A stretch of 64,000 bases of DNA from Nocardioides carbamazepini (GTDB lineage Bacteria; Actinomycetota; Actinomycetes; Propionibacteriales; Nocardioidaceae). Below, in pieces: positions 51,428 through 59,041 of this stretch; the first letter of the stretch is position 1; each line of letters begins with the position of its first letter. Made by a program: the position numbers and the translations under genes. The notes below the pieces were generated by a model. That model saw only the letters and a list, made by a program, of their open reading frames with translations. It had not been told where the DNA came from and did not search any database. The stretch lies in NCBI RefSeq assembly GCF_024614185.1, contig NZ_JAHTLF010000012.1, forward strand, positions 1 to 64,000. The letters run 5' to 3'.

Positions 51428-54031
51428 TCACCGAGGCGCGTCGGTCCGGCCCACGAAGCGGAACGCCCCCCAGTAGTAGGGATGCGGGTAGCGCCGGGCC
51501 ACCTGTCGCCGGGCCTGGCGGAGGGCCGTGGACGGTGCCGCGCCGGCCGCGAGGGCTCGGTAGAAGTGGGTCATCAGCTCGAGCGTCACCTCGTCGTCCA
51601 CGACCCACAACGCCGCCACCACGCCGCGGGCACCGGCGGCGAGGCACGCCGACACCAGCCCGACGGGCTCGCTGGTGTGGTCGGAGGAGCGCCCCGAGCT
51701 GCAGGCGCTCAACACCACGACCGCGCCGTCGAGGGCGGGCGTCCCGGTCGCGATGTCCCGGGCCCGGAGCCAGCCGTCGGCGAGCCGGAGACCCGACGAC
51801 AGCGGATCGTCCTGGTGGAAGACCCCGTGACAGGCGAGGTGCACCACGTCGGCTCCCGCCGAACGACGCACGAGTGCGCCCCTCGTGGCCTCGCCCGCGA
51901 CGAGCACCTGCGCCGTGGGGAGGAACCGGAGGATCATCTCGGCCTCCCTCGTGATGGAGGGAGCATTGTCGTCCGGTACGGCGAGCACGAGGGCCGTCAG
52001 CTCGGGAGCCTCCGAGGGCACCCGCTCGGGCGGGAGCAGCGGCCGGGCGAGACTCGCGTACCACGGCCCGACCTCGTCGAGCAGCGCGTCGAACGGCACC
52101 GCGTGCAGATGACGGTGCCCCACCACGTGGAGCTCGTCGTCGAGGTCGGCCAGCAGCTCCACGACGGGCGCGAGCAGGAGGTCGAAGAGTCCGTCCAGCG
52201 CCGCCGAGGAGGTGAACCCGGGGTGATCGCGGCCGCCCGGGGCCATCAAGGTGCACTCCTGCTGCCAGGCGTTGACGAGGCGTCGGGTGCTCTCGCCCGT
52301 CCGCGACAGCACCCGCGCATCGACGTGGCCGTCGCGGACGACGAACACCACGATGTCGTCCCCGGCGACGTAGTACTCGATGAGCGAGCCGTCGGGGACG
52401 GCCGGCAGCGCCTCGTCGACGTCGTCGGCCACGACCGTGATCGGCGCGACGGCGTCCGACAGCAGACGCTCCAGACGACGGCCACCGTCGCCCCGAGCGC
52501 CGTCGCTCCGCGCTCCGACGGCCCCCGCGGCGCGCTGCGGATCGACCATGACCGCCTTCGCCGCACGCGCGCGACGCAGCGCCTCGACCCGGCCGGCGTG
52601 GTCGCCGCGCTCGAGCAGCAGCAGGATCAGCTCCTCGGTCGCCTCCGTGAGGGACGGGCACACGACGCTCCCGCGATGGCCGAGCCGCTGCGCCCATCCC
52701 CTGCCCACACTCAGCACGCGGTGCAGCGACGCGACCGCCTGCGCGACCTGCCCGGTGCGGCGCTCATGACGCGCCCGGGCGAGGAGTACGTCGGCCCGCA
52801 GCTCGGGAGTCCCGACGCCCGCGGCGCGCGCGGCGGCGGCGTCCAGCAGGGCGGCCGCGGCGTCCGGCTCCGCGACGCGGGCCGCCAGCACGCGGGCCCG
52901 CACGGTGACGAACGCCGGCGTGTCGTCGACCTCCGCGGCGACGACCCGGTCGCAGATCGCGCGGCAGGTCTCCGGCTCCCCGAGTGCCCAGGCGACCTCG
53001 GCCTGGAGCAGCCAGGTGTGCATCCGCATCAGCCGGCTGCCGCAGTCACCGAAGAGTCGCTCCGCCACCTCGAGCTCCGAGGCCGCCGCCCGTCGCCGGC
53101 CCCAGGCGAGGGACGCCCGGGCACAGGCGAGGGCTGCGCGCGCGGAGCACTCCACCGCGCCGATCTCCATGAACACCTCCTCGGCGGCGCAGGCCTCCGC
53201 GTGCGCCTCCGCGGCGAACCCGGAGCGCAGCAACGCGTCCGAGCGGACGAGGGCGTGGAGCGCCACGTGCCACCGCGTGCCGGGGAGCTCGGGAGCCAGG
53301 CAGTCCAGCACGTCGAGGGCGCGCGCGACCTGTCCCGTCGCGGAGAACGCCTCGGCGACGAGCGCCGCCGCGGCCGCGGCGCGGGGGCCCTGGCCGGAGG
53401 CCTGGTAGGACACCCGGGCCCGGTTCAGCTCCAGCAGCGCGTTGTGCATGAGTCCCGCGTCCAGTGCCGCCCGGCCTCGGCTGAGCTGCACCTGGGCGAT
53501 GCTGTCGGAGTCGCCCAGCGCCCCGAAGAGGTTCTCGGCCGCGTCGTACTGCCGCAGTGCGGCCGAGACCTGGCCCCGGCCGGCACGGGCGTCGGCGAGC
53601 TGGCGCTGGACCAGCGCGCCGAGGCGCGCGACCCCGGCGTCCTCGTGGGGCACCCGGCCCAGCTCGGCCTGCAGCCGCTTCAGGCCGGCCTCGGCCGCCT
53701 CGAACTCGCCCACGAGCAGCTGCACCTGCGTCACGCCGACGGCGGCCCGCACCGCCTCGACGGACCGGTCTGCGGCGAGCCAGTTGCGCCGCGCGTTGCG
53801 ATAGGCGGAGGCCGCGGCCCCGAGCTCCCCGTCGGCGACCGCGAGGTCGCCACGGACCATGTTGATCCACGCCAACCGGCCGGCGTCGCGCTGCCCGTTC
53901 AGTCCGGCCTCGGCGCACTCGATCAGCGCGCGACACCGCTCGGCGTCCCGGTTCAGCCAGCTCTCCGCCTCCCTGATCAGCTCGTCGATCTCCGCCGTGG
54001 CACCGGCCGCGGCGTGTTTCGCGATGCTCAT
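51428..54031 (-). CDS. TPR-CHAT caspase-like protease
   Basis: An 867-residue protein. Residues about 1-480 are Ala-rich helical repeats of the TPR type; the C-terminal third is a CHAT domain (caspase fold). The catalytic dyad is His735 in VVHLACHGVFHQDDP and Cys777 in VVLSACSSGRSS. No signal peptide or membrane segment was seen, so it acts in the cytoplasm. It is the third gene of ECF sigma / anti-sigma-like / CHAT. TPR-CHAT proteins are proteases in several defence or cell-death contexts; here the neighbours suggest cleavage of the anti-sigma protein, which is inference. ATG 54031. Confidence 0.9.
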   Translation of the reverse strand: MSIAKHAAAGATAEIDELIREAESWLNRDAERCRALIECAEAGLNGQRDAGRLAWINMVRGDLAVADGELGAAASAYRNARRNWLAADRSVEAVRAAVGVTQVQLLVGEFEAAEAGLKRLQAELGRVPHEDAGVARLGALVQRQLADARAGRGQVSAALRQYDAAENLFGALGDSDSIAQVQLSRGRAALDAGLMHNALLELNRARVSYQASGQGPRAAAAAALVAEAFSATGQVARALDVLDCLAPELPGTRWHVALHALVRSDALLRSGFAAEAHAEACAAEEVFMEIGAVECSARAALACARASLAWGRRRAAASELEVAERLFGDCGSRLMRMHTWLLQAEVAWALGEPETCRAICDRVVAAEVDDTPAFVTVRARVLAARVAEPDAAAALLDAAAARAAGVGTPELRADVLLARARHERRTGQVAQAVASLHRVLSVGRGWAQRLGHRGSVVCPSLTEATEELILLLLERGDHAGRVEALRRARAAKAVMVDPQRAAGAVGARSDGARGDGGRRLERLLSDAVAPITVVADDVDEALPAVPDGSLIEYYVAGDDIVVFVVRDGHVDARVLSRTGESTRRLVNAWQQECTLMAPGGRDHPGFTSSAALDGLFDLLLAPVVELLADLDDELHVVGHRHLHAVPFDALLDEVGPWYASLARPLLPPERVPSEAPELTALVLAVPDDNAPSITREAEMILRFLPTAQVLVAGEATRGALVRRSAGADVVHLACHGVFHQDDPLSSGLRLADGWLRARDIATGTPALDGAVVVLSACSSGRSSDHTSEPVGLVSACLAAGARGVVAALWVVDDEVTLELMTHFYRALAAGAAPSTALRQARRQVARRYPHPYYWGAFRFVGRTDAPR

Positions 54032-54041
54032 GTCCGCGCGC

Positions 54042-54638
54042 TCAGCGACGGAGGTCGAGGGTCGCGCGCACCCGGGTCGGCCCCGACGTGAGCCACAGCT
54101 CGTCCACGTCCACCGGCACCCCGCGGGCATCGAACCTGCCGTCGGCGGTCGTCCTGGCCGCTCGCCGGAGGTCACCGTGGGCGAGGAACGCGAGGTCCAC
54201 GCCACGGGATCCGGGCGCGAGCATGACCAGGCCCTGGACGTCGACCTCGCCGACGCCCGCCACGGTGGCGTCCAGGACGAACCGGCCGAGCTCGCTGTCG
54301 AAGGCCAGGTGCACGCCACCGTCCTCGGCCGAGCGCACGCCTGCGGCCAAGCCGGTGCGCGCGTCCCGCAGCAGCCATGCGTCGGACCAGCCGTCGCCCC
54401 GCATGGGATGGTGCAGCTGGTCGAAGACGTCGCGCAGCCGGGCGCTGAGCTCCGGCGGCGGCTGGCTCAGCGGCATCGAGCCGGCGTCCTCGAGGAAGGC
54501 GCGGATCCACGCGACGCTGGCCGCCGTCGCCGGGTCACCGGACGCGACGTACGACGCGACCGCCTCGGCGGCCTCGTCGGGGAGACGGCCCTCGATCCAG
54601 TCGAGCAGCTCGGTGAAGGTCGGCCGGACGGTCATCAT
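54042..54638 (-). CDS. Zinc-less anti-sigma-like protein
   Basis: A 198-residue protein starting MMTVRPTFTELLDWIEGRLPDEAAEAVASYVASGDPATAASVAWIRAFLE, which follows the helix pattern of anti-sigma ASD domains but has no cysteine at all, so the HxxxCxxC zinc site is missing. Residues 95-198 are beta-rich and soluble; no membrane segment is seen. Its ATG overlaps the stop of the ECF sigma gene by 4 bases, the usual sigma/anti-sigma coupling. It is a candidate inhibitor of the sigma and substrate of the CHAT protease encoded 10 bp downstream. Confidence 0.72.
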   Translation of the reverse strand: MMTVRPTFTELLDWIEGRLPDEAAEAVASYVASGDPATAASVAWIRAFLEDAGSMPLSQPPPELSARLRDVFDQLHHPMRGDGWSDAWLLRDARTGLAAGVRSAEDGGVHLAFDSELGRFVLDATVAGVGEVDVQGLVMLAPGSRGVDLAFLAHGDLRRAARTTADGRFDARGVPVDVDELWLTSGPTRVRATLDLRR

Positions 54639-55243
54639 GCCTCCTCCCCCATGATCGCGCGGAGCTTGTCGAGACACCGGCCGCGCAGGGGCCCGATGCC
54701 TCCGATGGACCGGCCGAAGCGTTGCGCGATCTCGGCATAGCTCGGGGCGTCCGGCTCGAAGTAGAGAGCGATCAGGAGCTCGCGGCAGGTCCCGCCGAGG
54801 GTGGCGAGAGCCTCGTGGAGGGTCGTGGTCGCCGCCCAGTCGGCGAACGGGTCGGTCGCGCCCTCCGGTGCCGCCTCGAGCGTGGTGGTGCGCCGGCTCA
54901 GGTTGCGGGCGCGCCAGGCCTGGCGACGGGCGACGGTCATCAGCCACGACGCGATCTTCTCGTCGTCGCGGAGCCGGTCGAGGGCATCGACCAGGGCCAC
55001 GAACGTCGCCTGGGTGACGTCGGCCGCGTCCTCGGCGCCGAGGCCGTTGCGCAACGCCACGGTGTAGACGAGCCGCTCGTAGCGGCCGACCAGCTGGTTC
55101 CAGGCCTCCCCGTCGCGGCGCCGGCATCGGCGCAGCAGGTCGGAGTCGGTGACCACCTCGCTGTGGCGAGGGGGCGGGTTACCGGCCCGGCCGGTGGGCC
55201 GGAGCTCGGTGACGCGAGCCTGGGGCTCGCTCAATGACGTCAT
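54635..55243 (-). CDS. ECF sigma factor of the CHAT operon
   Basis: A 202-residue ECF sigma from ATG 55243 (a TTG at 55258 would add five residues). Region 2 is GEAWNQLVGRYERLVYTVALRNGLGAEDAADVTQATFVALVDALDRLRDDEKIASWLMTVARRQAWR and region 4 TLGGTCRELLIALYFEPDAPSYAEIAQRFGRSIGGIGPLRGRCLDKLR. It is unlike SigE in the promoter-reading helix (SIGGIGPLRGRC). It is the first gene of the sigma / anti-sigma-like / TPR-CHAT operon. The start lacks a Shine-Dalgarno, so the mRNA may be leaderless. Confidence 0.9.
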   Translation of the reverse strand: MTSLSEPQARVTELRPTGRAGNPPPRHSEVVTDSDLLRRCRRRDGEAWNQLVGRYERLVYTVALRNGLGAEDAADVTQATFVALVDALDRLRDDEKIASWLMTVARRQAWRARNLSRRTTTLEAAPEGATDPFADWAATTTLHEALATLGGTCRELLIALYFEPDAPSYAEIAQRFGRSIGGIGPLRGRCLDKLRAIMGEEA

Positions 55244-55440
55244 TTTTCGGGTCCCCAAGAGAAGTCATGGAACGCACCCACATGCGTTCCGGAGATGGGA
55301 GAGCCCACGCCAGGTACTGCTGCGATCCGCCCGAGAGAGCTGTCGGTTGGACCCGGCCGGCGCTGGCCCTCGGGTCGTTTCGACCATAAGCGGCAGATCG
55401 CGGCGCCGACAACCCTCGGTCCGGCTCTCCACACCCCGCC

Positions 55441-55470
55441 GGATCAGACCGGCACTCGCGATGCACCAGT
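55441..55470 (+). promoter_or_regulatory. Shared promoter-like motif, copy E
   Basis: GGATCAG-N15-GCACCAGT on the plus strand. The second box is identical to that of copies A and B, and 5 nt later (GCTGT) a GTG opens a 55-codon frame. It points towards the secreted-peptide gene. Confidence 0.5.
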
Positions 55471-55475
55471 GCTGT

Positions 55476-55643
55476 GTGACCGTCTCCGCGCCTCGTCGTC
55501 CCTCGCGCCGCCGCTCCGGCCGCCGAGGGCCCCGAGACCCCCCGGCGACACCTGGAGCTCCCGCCCGAGCCGAGTGCGTCGCCACGATCGCGGCACCCGA
55601 AGCCGCGGCTCTCCTCGTGCCGGCGTCTGGGACAGGAACCTAG
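55476..55643 (+). CDS. Possible leaderless small ORF upstream of the secreted peptide
   Basis: GTG 55476, 5 nt after promoter motif E, opens 55 codons rich in Arg, Pro and Ala, with one Cys. No family or signal peptide is recognised. Support comes only from the promoter-to-start spacing shared with other copies of the motif. The rest of the 495-bp gap between the sigma gene and the peptide shows no other gene. Confidence 0.3.
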   Translation: MTVSAPRRPSRRRSGRRGPRDPPATPGAPARAECVATIAAPEAAALLVPASGTGT

Positions 55644-55753
55644 CACGGGATCGCCTCCCGGGATTCCCGAGTTGACCAAGATATGACAATCTCGATGGCA
55701 AATCCGCGATCGGGCGTCCCGCCCGCCGCACTCCCCCCCGAAGGAGAACCCCG

Positions 55754-55879
55754 ATGAAGACTCGCAAGATCCTCGCCGCCACCGCCGCCGCCCTCGCCGC
55801 CACGCTGGCGGTCTCCCTCGGCACCCCGTCCCAGGGTGCGTCGGTCGTGATGGCCGATCGGCCGTCCGGCTGCTGCTAG
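55754..55879 (+). CDS. Short secreted peptide (41 aa) next to XRE-TPR regulator
   Basis: A 41-codon gene with a textbook Shine-Dalgarno (AAGGAG, 6 nt before ATG). The N-terminus is a classical signal peptide: MKTRK, a hydrophobic core (ILAATAAALAATLAVSLG) and a TPSQGA cleavage region near residue 29. The predicted mature tail is about SVVMADRPSGCC, ending in a Cys pair. Its TAG stop and the stop of the convergent XRE-TPR regulator are both read from one CTAG (55876-55879). The layout recalls peptide-regulator pairs of the RRNPP quorum-sensing group; function is inferred. Confidence 0.75.
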   Translation: MKTRKILAATAAALAATLAVSLGTPSQGASVVMADRPSGCC

Positions 55880-57255
55880 GAGGCGTCCTGGCGGATCCGG
55901 CTCGCGCGGCGGTCGCCGCCGCGCAGCCGGAGGCCGCTGGCGCTCGCCGCCGCCTTGAAGGCGGCGTGGGCCTCGGCGCCGGCACCCAGGAGATCGAACA
56001 GCTCCGCCAGCTCGCACCAGGCCTGGGCGACCCATCGGTCGGTCCTCGTCAGGGCGGAGAGGAGGGCGGCCGCCTCGCGGCCGACCTCGAGCGCCTCGCC
56101 GGTGCGGCCGAGCTCCGCGAGTGCGTCCCCGTGCGCGATCGCCGCCTCGGCCGCGCCGAGGGAGGCCTGGTCGGGGTTCGCCTCGCGCGCCGCCACGACG
56201 ACGTCGAGCGCCTGCTCGGGGCGACCGTCCACGATCAGCGCGTGCGCCAGCACCACCTGCGCCTGCGCGATCTCGGCGCGCGATGCGCTGGTGCCGCGCA
56301 GCTCCTCGTTGGCGCGCTCCAGCTGCACGAGCGCACGAGGGGCGTCCGGCGGATCGAGTGCGAGCTGGAGCCGGCCGAGCTCGAGACGCAGCCGAGCGAG
56401 GTTGCGCGTGTCCTGTCCCTCGCCGAGCAGGCCGAGAGCACGGGTCGCCAGGGCCAGCGCGGCCTGCGTCTCGCCACGCTCGGAGTAGACGATGCTCGCG
56501 TTCCAGTAGGCGGCGCTGCGTGCCGTCGGCGACGCGACCTCCTCCGCGAGCGCGATGGCCTCCGTGCAGATCCGGGTCGCCCGATGGAGGTCGCCGCGCT
56601 CGATGTAGGCGAGCGCGACGGTCATCGCCAGCTGCACCGCCTCGTCGCTGCGCTCCAGGCCGCCGTCCGCGATGACGGGGCCGATCCGGTCGCCGACCTC
56701 GACGGCGAGATGGAGGTCGCCCGCCTCGCGATAGCACCGGCTCAACGCGATGCCGCAGCGCACGGCCGCCAGGCCGTCGACGTCCGCGAACAGCGACTCC
56801 AGCTCGAGGATCGCCTCGTCCAGCTGACCCATCGCCTCCAACGCCCGGGCGACGACGAACCGTCCCCGGGTCGTGAGGTCGGGGATCGACGCTCCCTCGG
56901 CGCGCGCGAGCGTCTGCCGGGCCTGGTGCTCGGCGTCGACCGCCTCACCGTTCTCCAGCGCGAGCTCGGCGTAGCTGAACCCGAGGCGGATCTCGTCGAT
57001 CTCCTGCTCGGAGGCGCCCGCCACGAGCTCGCCCACCGACATCCCGAGGCGCTCGCTGATCACGGTGATCGCCGCGACGGTCGGCCGCCGGCCTCCCGAC
57101 TCGATGCGCGAGACATAGCCGACGGAATAGTCATCGCCGGCGAGGTCCGCCTGGTTGAGCCCCTGGGCCACCCGCGCCGAGCGCACCCGCGAGCCGAGGA
57201 CGACCGGGTCGACCGTCCTCAGCAGCTGCGCCCATCGCGCGTCGACTTGACTCAC
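55876..57255 (-). CDS. XRE helix-turn-helix regulator with TPR repeats (RRNPP-like)
   Basis: A 459-residue protein. Residues about 14-72 are an XRE domain (LGSRVRSARVAQGLNQADLAGDDYSVGYVSRIESGGRRPTVAAITVISERLGM); residues 85-445 are a solenoid of Ala/Leu/Glu-rich helical pairs of the TPR type (for example AVQLAMTVALAYIERGDLHRATRICTEAIALAE). This is the domain order of RRNPP regulators (PlcR, NprR, Rgg), which bind re-imported peptides. Start GTG 57255 places the HTH near the N-terminus; longer frames add basic, unconserved sequence. Its stop shares CTAG with the convergent peptide gene. Confidence 0.85.
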   Translation of the reverse strand: MSQVDARWAQLLRTVDPVVLGSRVRSARVAQGLNQADLAGDDYSVGYVSRIESGGRRPTVAAITVISERLGMSVGELVAGASEQEIDEIRLGFSYAELALENGEAVDAEHQARQTLARAEGASIPDLTTRGRFVVARALEAMGQLDEAILELESLFADVDGLAAVRCGIALSRCYREAGDLHLAVEVGDRIGPVIADGGLERSDEAVQLAMTVALAYIERGDLHRATRICTEAIALAEEVASPTARSAAYWNASIVYSERGETQAALALATRALGLLGEGQDTRNLARLRLELGRLQLALDPPDAPRALVQLERANEELRGTSASRAEIAQAQVVLAHALIVDGRPEQALDVVVAAREANPDQASLGAAEAAIAHGDALAELGRTGEALEVGREAAALLSALTRTDRWVAQAWCELAELFDLLGAGAEAHAAFKAAASASGLRLRGGDRRASRIRQDAS

Positions 57256-57588
57256 GAGGATGCATGCTAGGCGAACCCTGATCGCCTTCGCTGGCAAACC
57301 GTCTCGGCGACGCCCCCCGCGGCGGGTGATCTTCCGGGGGACGACGGGTTCTCCGGACCAGGTGGGGCGACGGTCGGCCATGCCTCGGAGGCGGTCCGTC
57401 AGGCGCCGCCGCGGCCCTTCCCACGCCCGGCACCGGGCGCCCCGCCGAACGGCCGTCGCCACCACGAACGGCACCCGTCGTACCCTCGAACCGGCGAAAG
57501 TAAAATCTTCCGGAAACCTCCGCGGACCGACACCGGATATGAGAATGCGCGAGCACGAGGTGGCCTGACGGCGTGGCCGTACCCCCGT
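57256..57588. other. Intergenic region between XRE-TPR regulator and ppx
   Basis: A 333-bp gap. It should hold the regulator's promoter. A TGGCAAA heptamer (57292-57298, plus strand) lies 37 bp upstream of the regulator start, and the same heptamer occurs upstream of the peptide gene (55696-55702). A 102-codon plus-strand frame here is Arg-rich with no recognisable domain and was not called. Confidence 0.6.
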
Positions 57589-58521
57589 TCAGCGCACCAG
57601 CGACCAGGCGATCCCGTCGAGGATGTCGGTCTCGGCGACGGTGATCGAGGCGACCGAGAGCCGGTCCAGCACCCGGGAGACGATGAGCGCGCCCGCGTCG
57701 ATGACGTCGGCGCGCCCGGGATGCATCCAGCCGAGGCCGCGGCGCTCGGCGACGCTCATTGCGAGCAGGCGCTGGACCTGTGCCTGCACGTCCGCCACCG
57801 CCAGCTCCCGGCCGTGGATCAGGGCGCGGTCGTAGGCGGCGAGGCCGAGGGTGCCGGCGGCGATCGTCGTGTTGGTGCCGGCGACGGCGAGGACGGAGCG
57901 GGCGGCGGCGGGGTCGACCGGACACCCGTCGAGCGCGGCGTCGACGTCGGCGACCACCGCGGCGATCTCCTCGCGCGTGAGCGGGTCGTGTCGCACGTGG
58001 CGCTCGTGGAGCCGCACCGAGCCGATGTCCATCGAGTGCGCCACGCTCGGACCGGTCTCCGGGTCGCCAAGGATGAGCTCGGTCGAGCCGCCGCCGATGT
58101 CGACGACGAGCGCGGGGCCGCGCACCTCGACCGCGGCCGCGGCGAGACCCCGGATCGCGCCGTCGAAGGCCAGCCGCGCCTCCTCCTCACCGGACAGCAC
58201 CTCGGGGTCGGTGCCCAGGCGGGCGCGTACGCCGGCGGCGAACTCCGCCGCGTTCGAGGCGTCCCTGGTCGCCGACGTCGCGCAGAACCGGATCCGCTCC
58301 GGGCCGACGCCGGCCGCGCGGATGAGGGCGGCGTACTCGTCGAGCGCCGCCCAAGCGCGCTCCAGCGCCTGCGGCGCCAGCCGTCCGGTGGCATCGACAC
58401 CCTGGCCGAGCCGGATCATCCGGCTCTCCCGGCGCACGCCGTCGGGCTCGCGGGCGGGATCGCCCACGAGGAGCTTGATCGTGTTGGTGCCGCAGTCGAC
58501 CGCGGCGACCGGGTCACTCAC
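57589..58521 (-). CDS. ppx: Ppx/GppA-family phosphatase
   Basis: A 310-residue exopolyphosphatase/guanosine pentaphosphatase-like protein of the actin-like ATPase fold. VAAVDCGTNTIKLLVGD is the phosphate-1 motif and LVVDIGGGSTELILG the phosphate-2 motif; the C-terminal AGTNTTIAAGTLGL follows. It may act on polyphosphate or (p)ppGpp. The order ppx, DUF501, ftsB, eno corresponds to Rv1026-Rv1023. Its start overlaps the DUF501 stop by 8 bases. Confidence 0.92.
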   Translation of the reverse strand: MSDPVAAVDCGTNTIKLLVGDPAREPDGVRRESRMIRLGQGVDATGRLAPQALERAWAALDEYAALIRAAGVGPERIRFCATSATRDASNAAEFAAGVRARLGTDPEVLSGEEEARLAFDGAIRGLAAAAVEVRGPALVVDIGGGSTELILGDPETGPSVAHSMDIGSVRLHERHVRHDPLTREEIAAVVADVDAALDGCPVDPAAARSVLAVAGTNTTIAAGTLGLAAYDRALIHGRELAVADVQAQVQRLLAMSVAERRGLGWMHPGRADVIDAGALIVSRVLDRLSVASITVAETDILDGIAWSLVR

Positions 58522-59041
58522 CGGCGGGATCCGCCGGCGTCACGCAGGGCCCCTTGGCCCACCAGTCGCCGAGGATCTCCAGCACCTCGTCGCCGAGCGG
58601 GTTGACCCCCGGCCCGGCGGCCAGCGCGTGGCCGGCCAGCACGTGCAGGCACTTCACCCGGTCGGGCATTCCGCCGGCGGAGATGCCCTCGATCTCGGGG
58701 ACCTCGAAGCCACCGGCGGCACCGACGGCAGCGCGGTCGGCGAGGTACGCCTCGTGCGCCGCCCGGTACGCCGCGGCGAGCTCGGGGTCGGAGCCGAGCC
58801 GCTCCTGCATCTGCTTCATCAGACCCGACGCCTCGAGCGTCCCGATCCGGGAGCTCACCCGCGGGCAGGTGAGGTAGTAGGTCGTCGGGAACGGCGTCCC
58901 GTTGGGCAGCCGCGGCTGGGTGGCGACCACGTCCGGGTTGCCGCACGGGCAGCGGTGCCCGATCGCGTGCACCCCGCGCGGCGGCCGGCCGAGCTGGGCC
59001 GCGATGACCGCCTCGTCACTGCTGGTCATGGCGTCGGTCAC
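58514..59041 (-). CDS. DUF501 conserved protein
   Basis: A 175-residue protein with HRCPCGNPDVVATQPRLPNGTPFPTTYYLTCPR, the Cys-containing signature of the actinobacterial DUF501 family (Rv1025), and GGMPDRVKCLHVLAGHALAAGPGVNPLGDEVLE. The three or four cysteines could bind metal. Function is unknown. Start GTG 59041 is chosen because it overlaps the ftsB stop by 4 bases (GTGA); ATG 59029, four codons later, is possible. Confidence 0.85.
   Translation of the reverse strand: MTDAMTSSDEAVIAAQLGRPPRGVHAIGHRCPCGNPDVVATQPRLPNGTPFPTTYYLTCPRVSSRIGTLEASGLMKQMQERLGSDPELAAAYRAAHEAYLADRAAVGAAGGFEVPEIEGISAGGMPDRVKCLHVLAGHALAAGPGVNPLGDEVLEILGDWWAKGPCVTPADPAGE

Noticed and set aside
57260..57568. 102-codon plus-strand frame upstream of the XRE-TPR regulator
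   Set aside because: Arg-rich, no domain, no good ribosome site, and it lies where the regulator promoter is expected.
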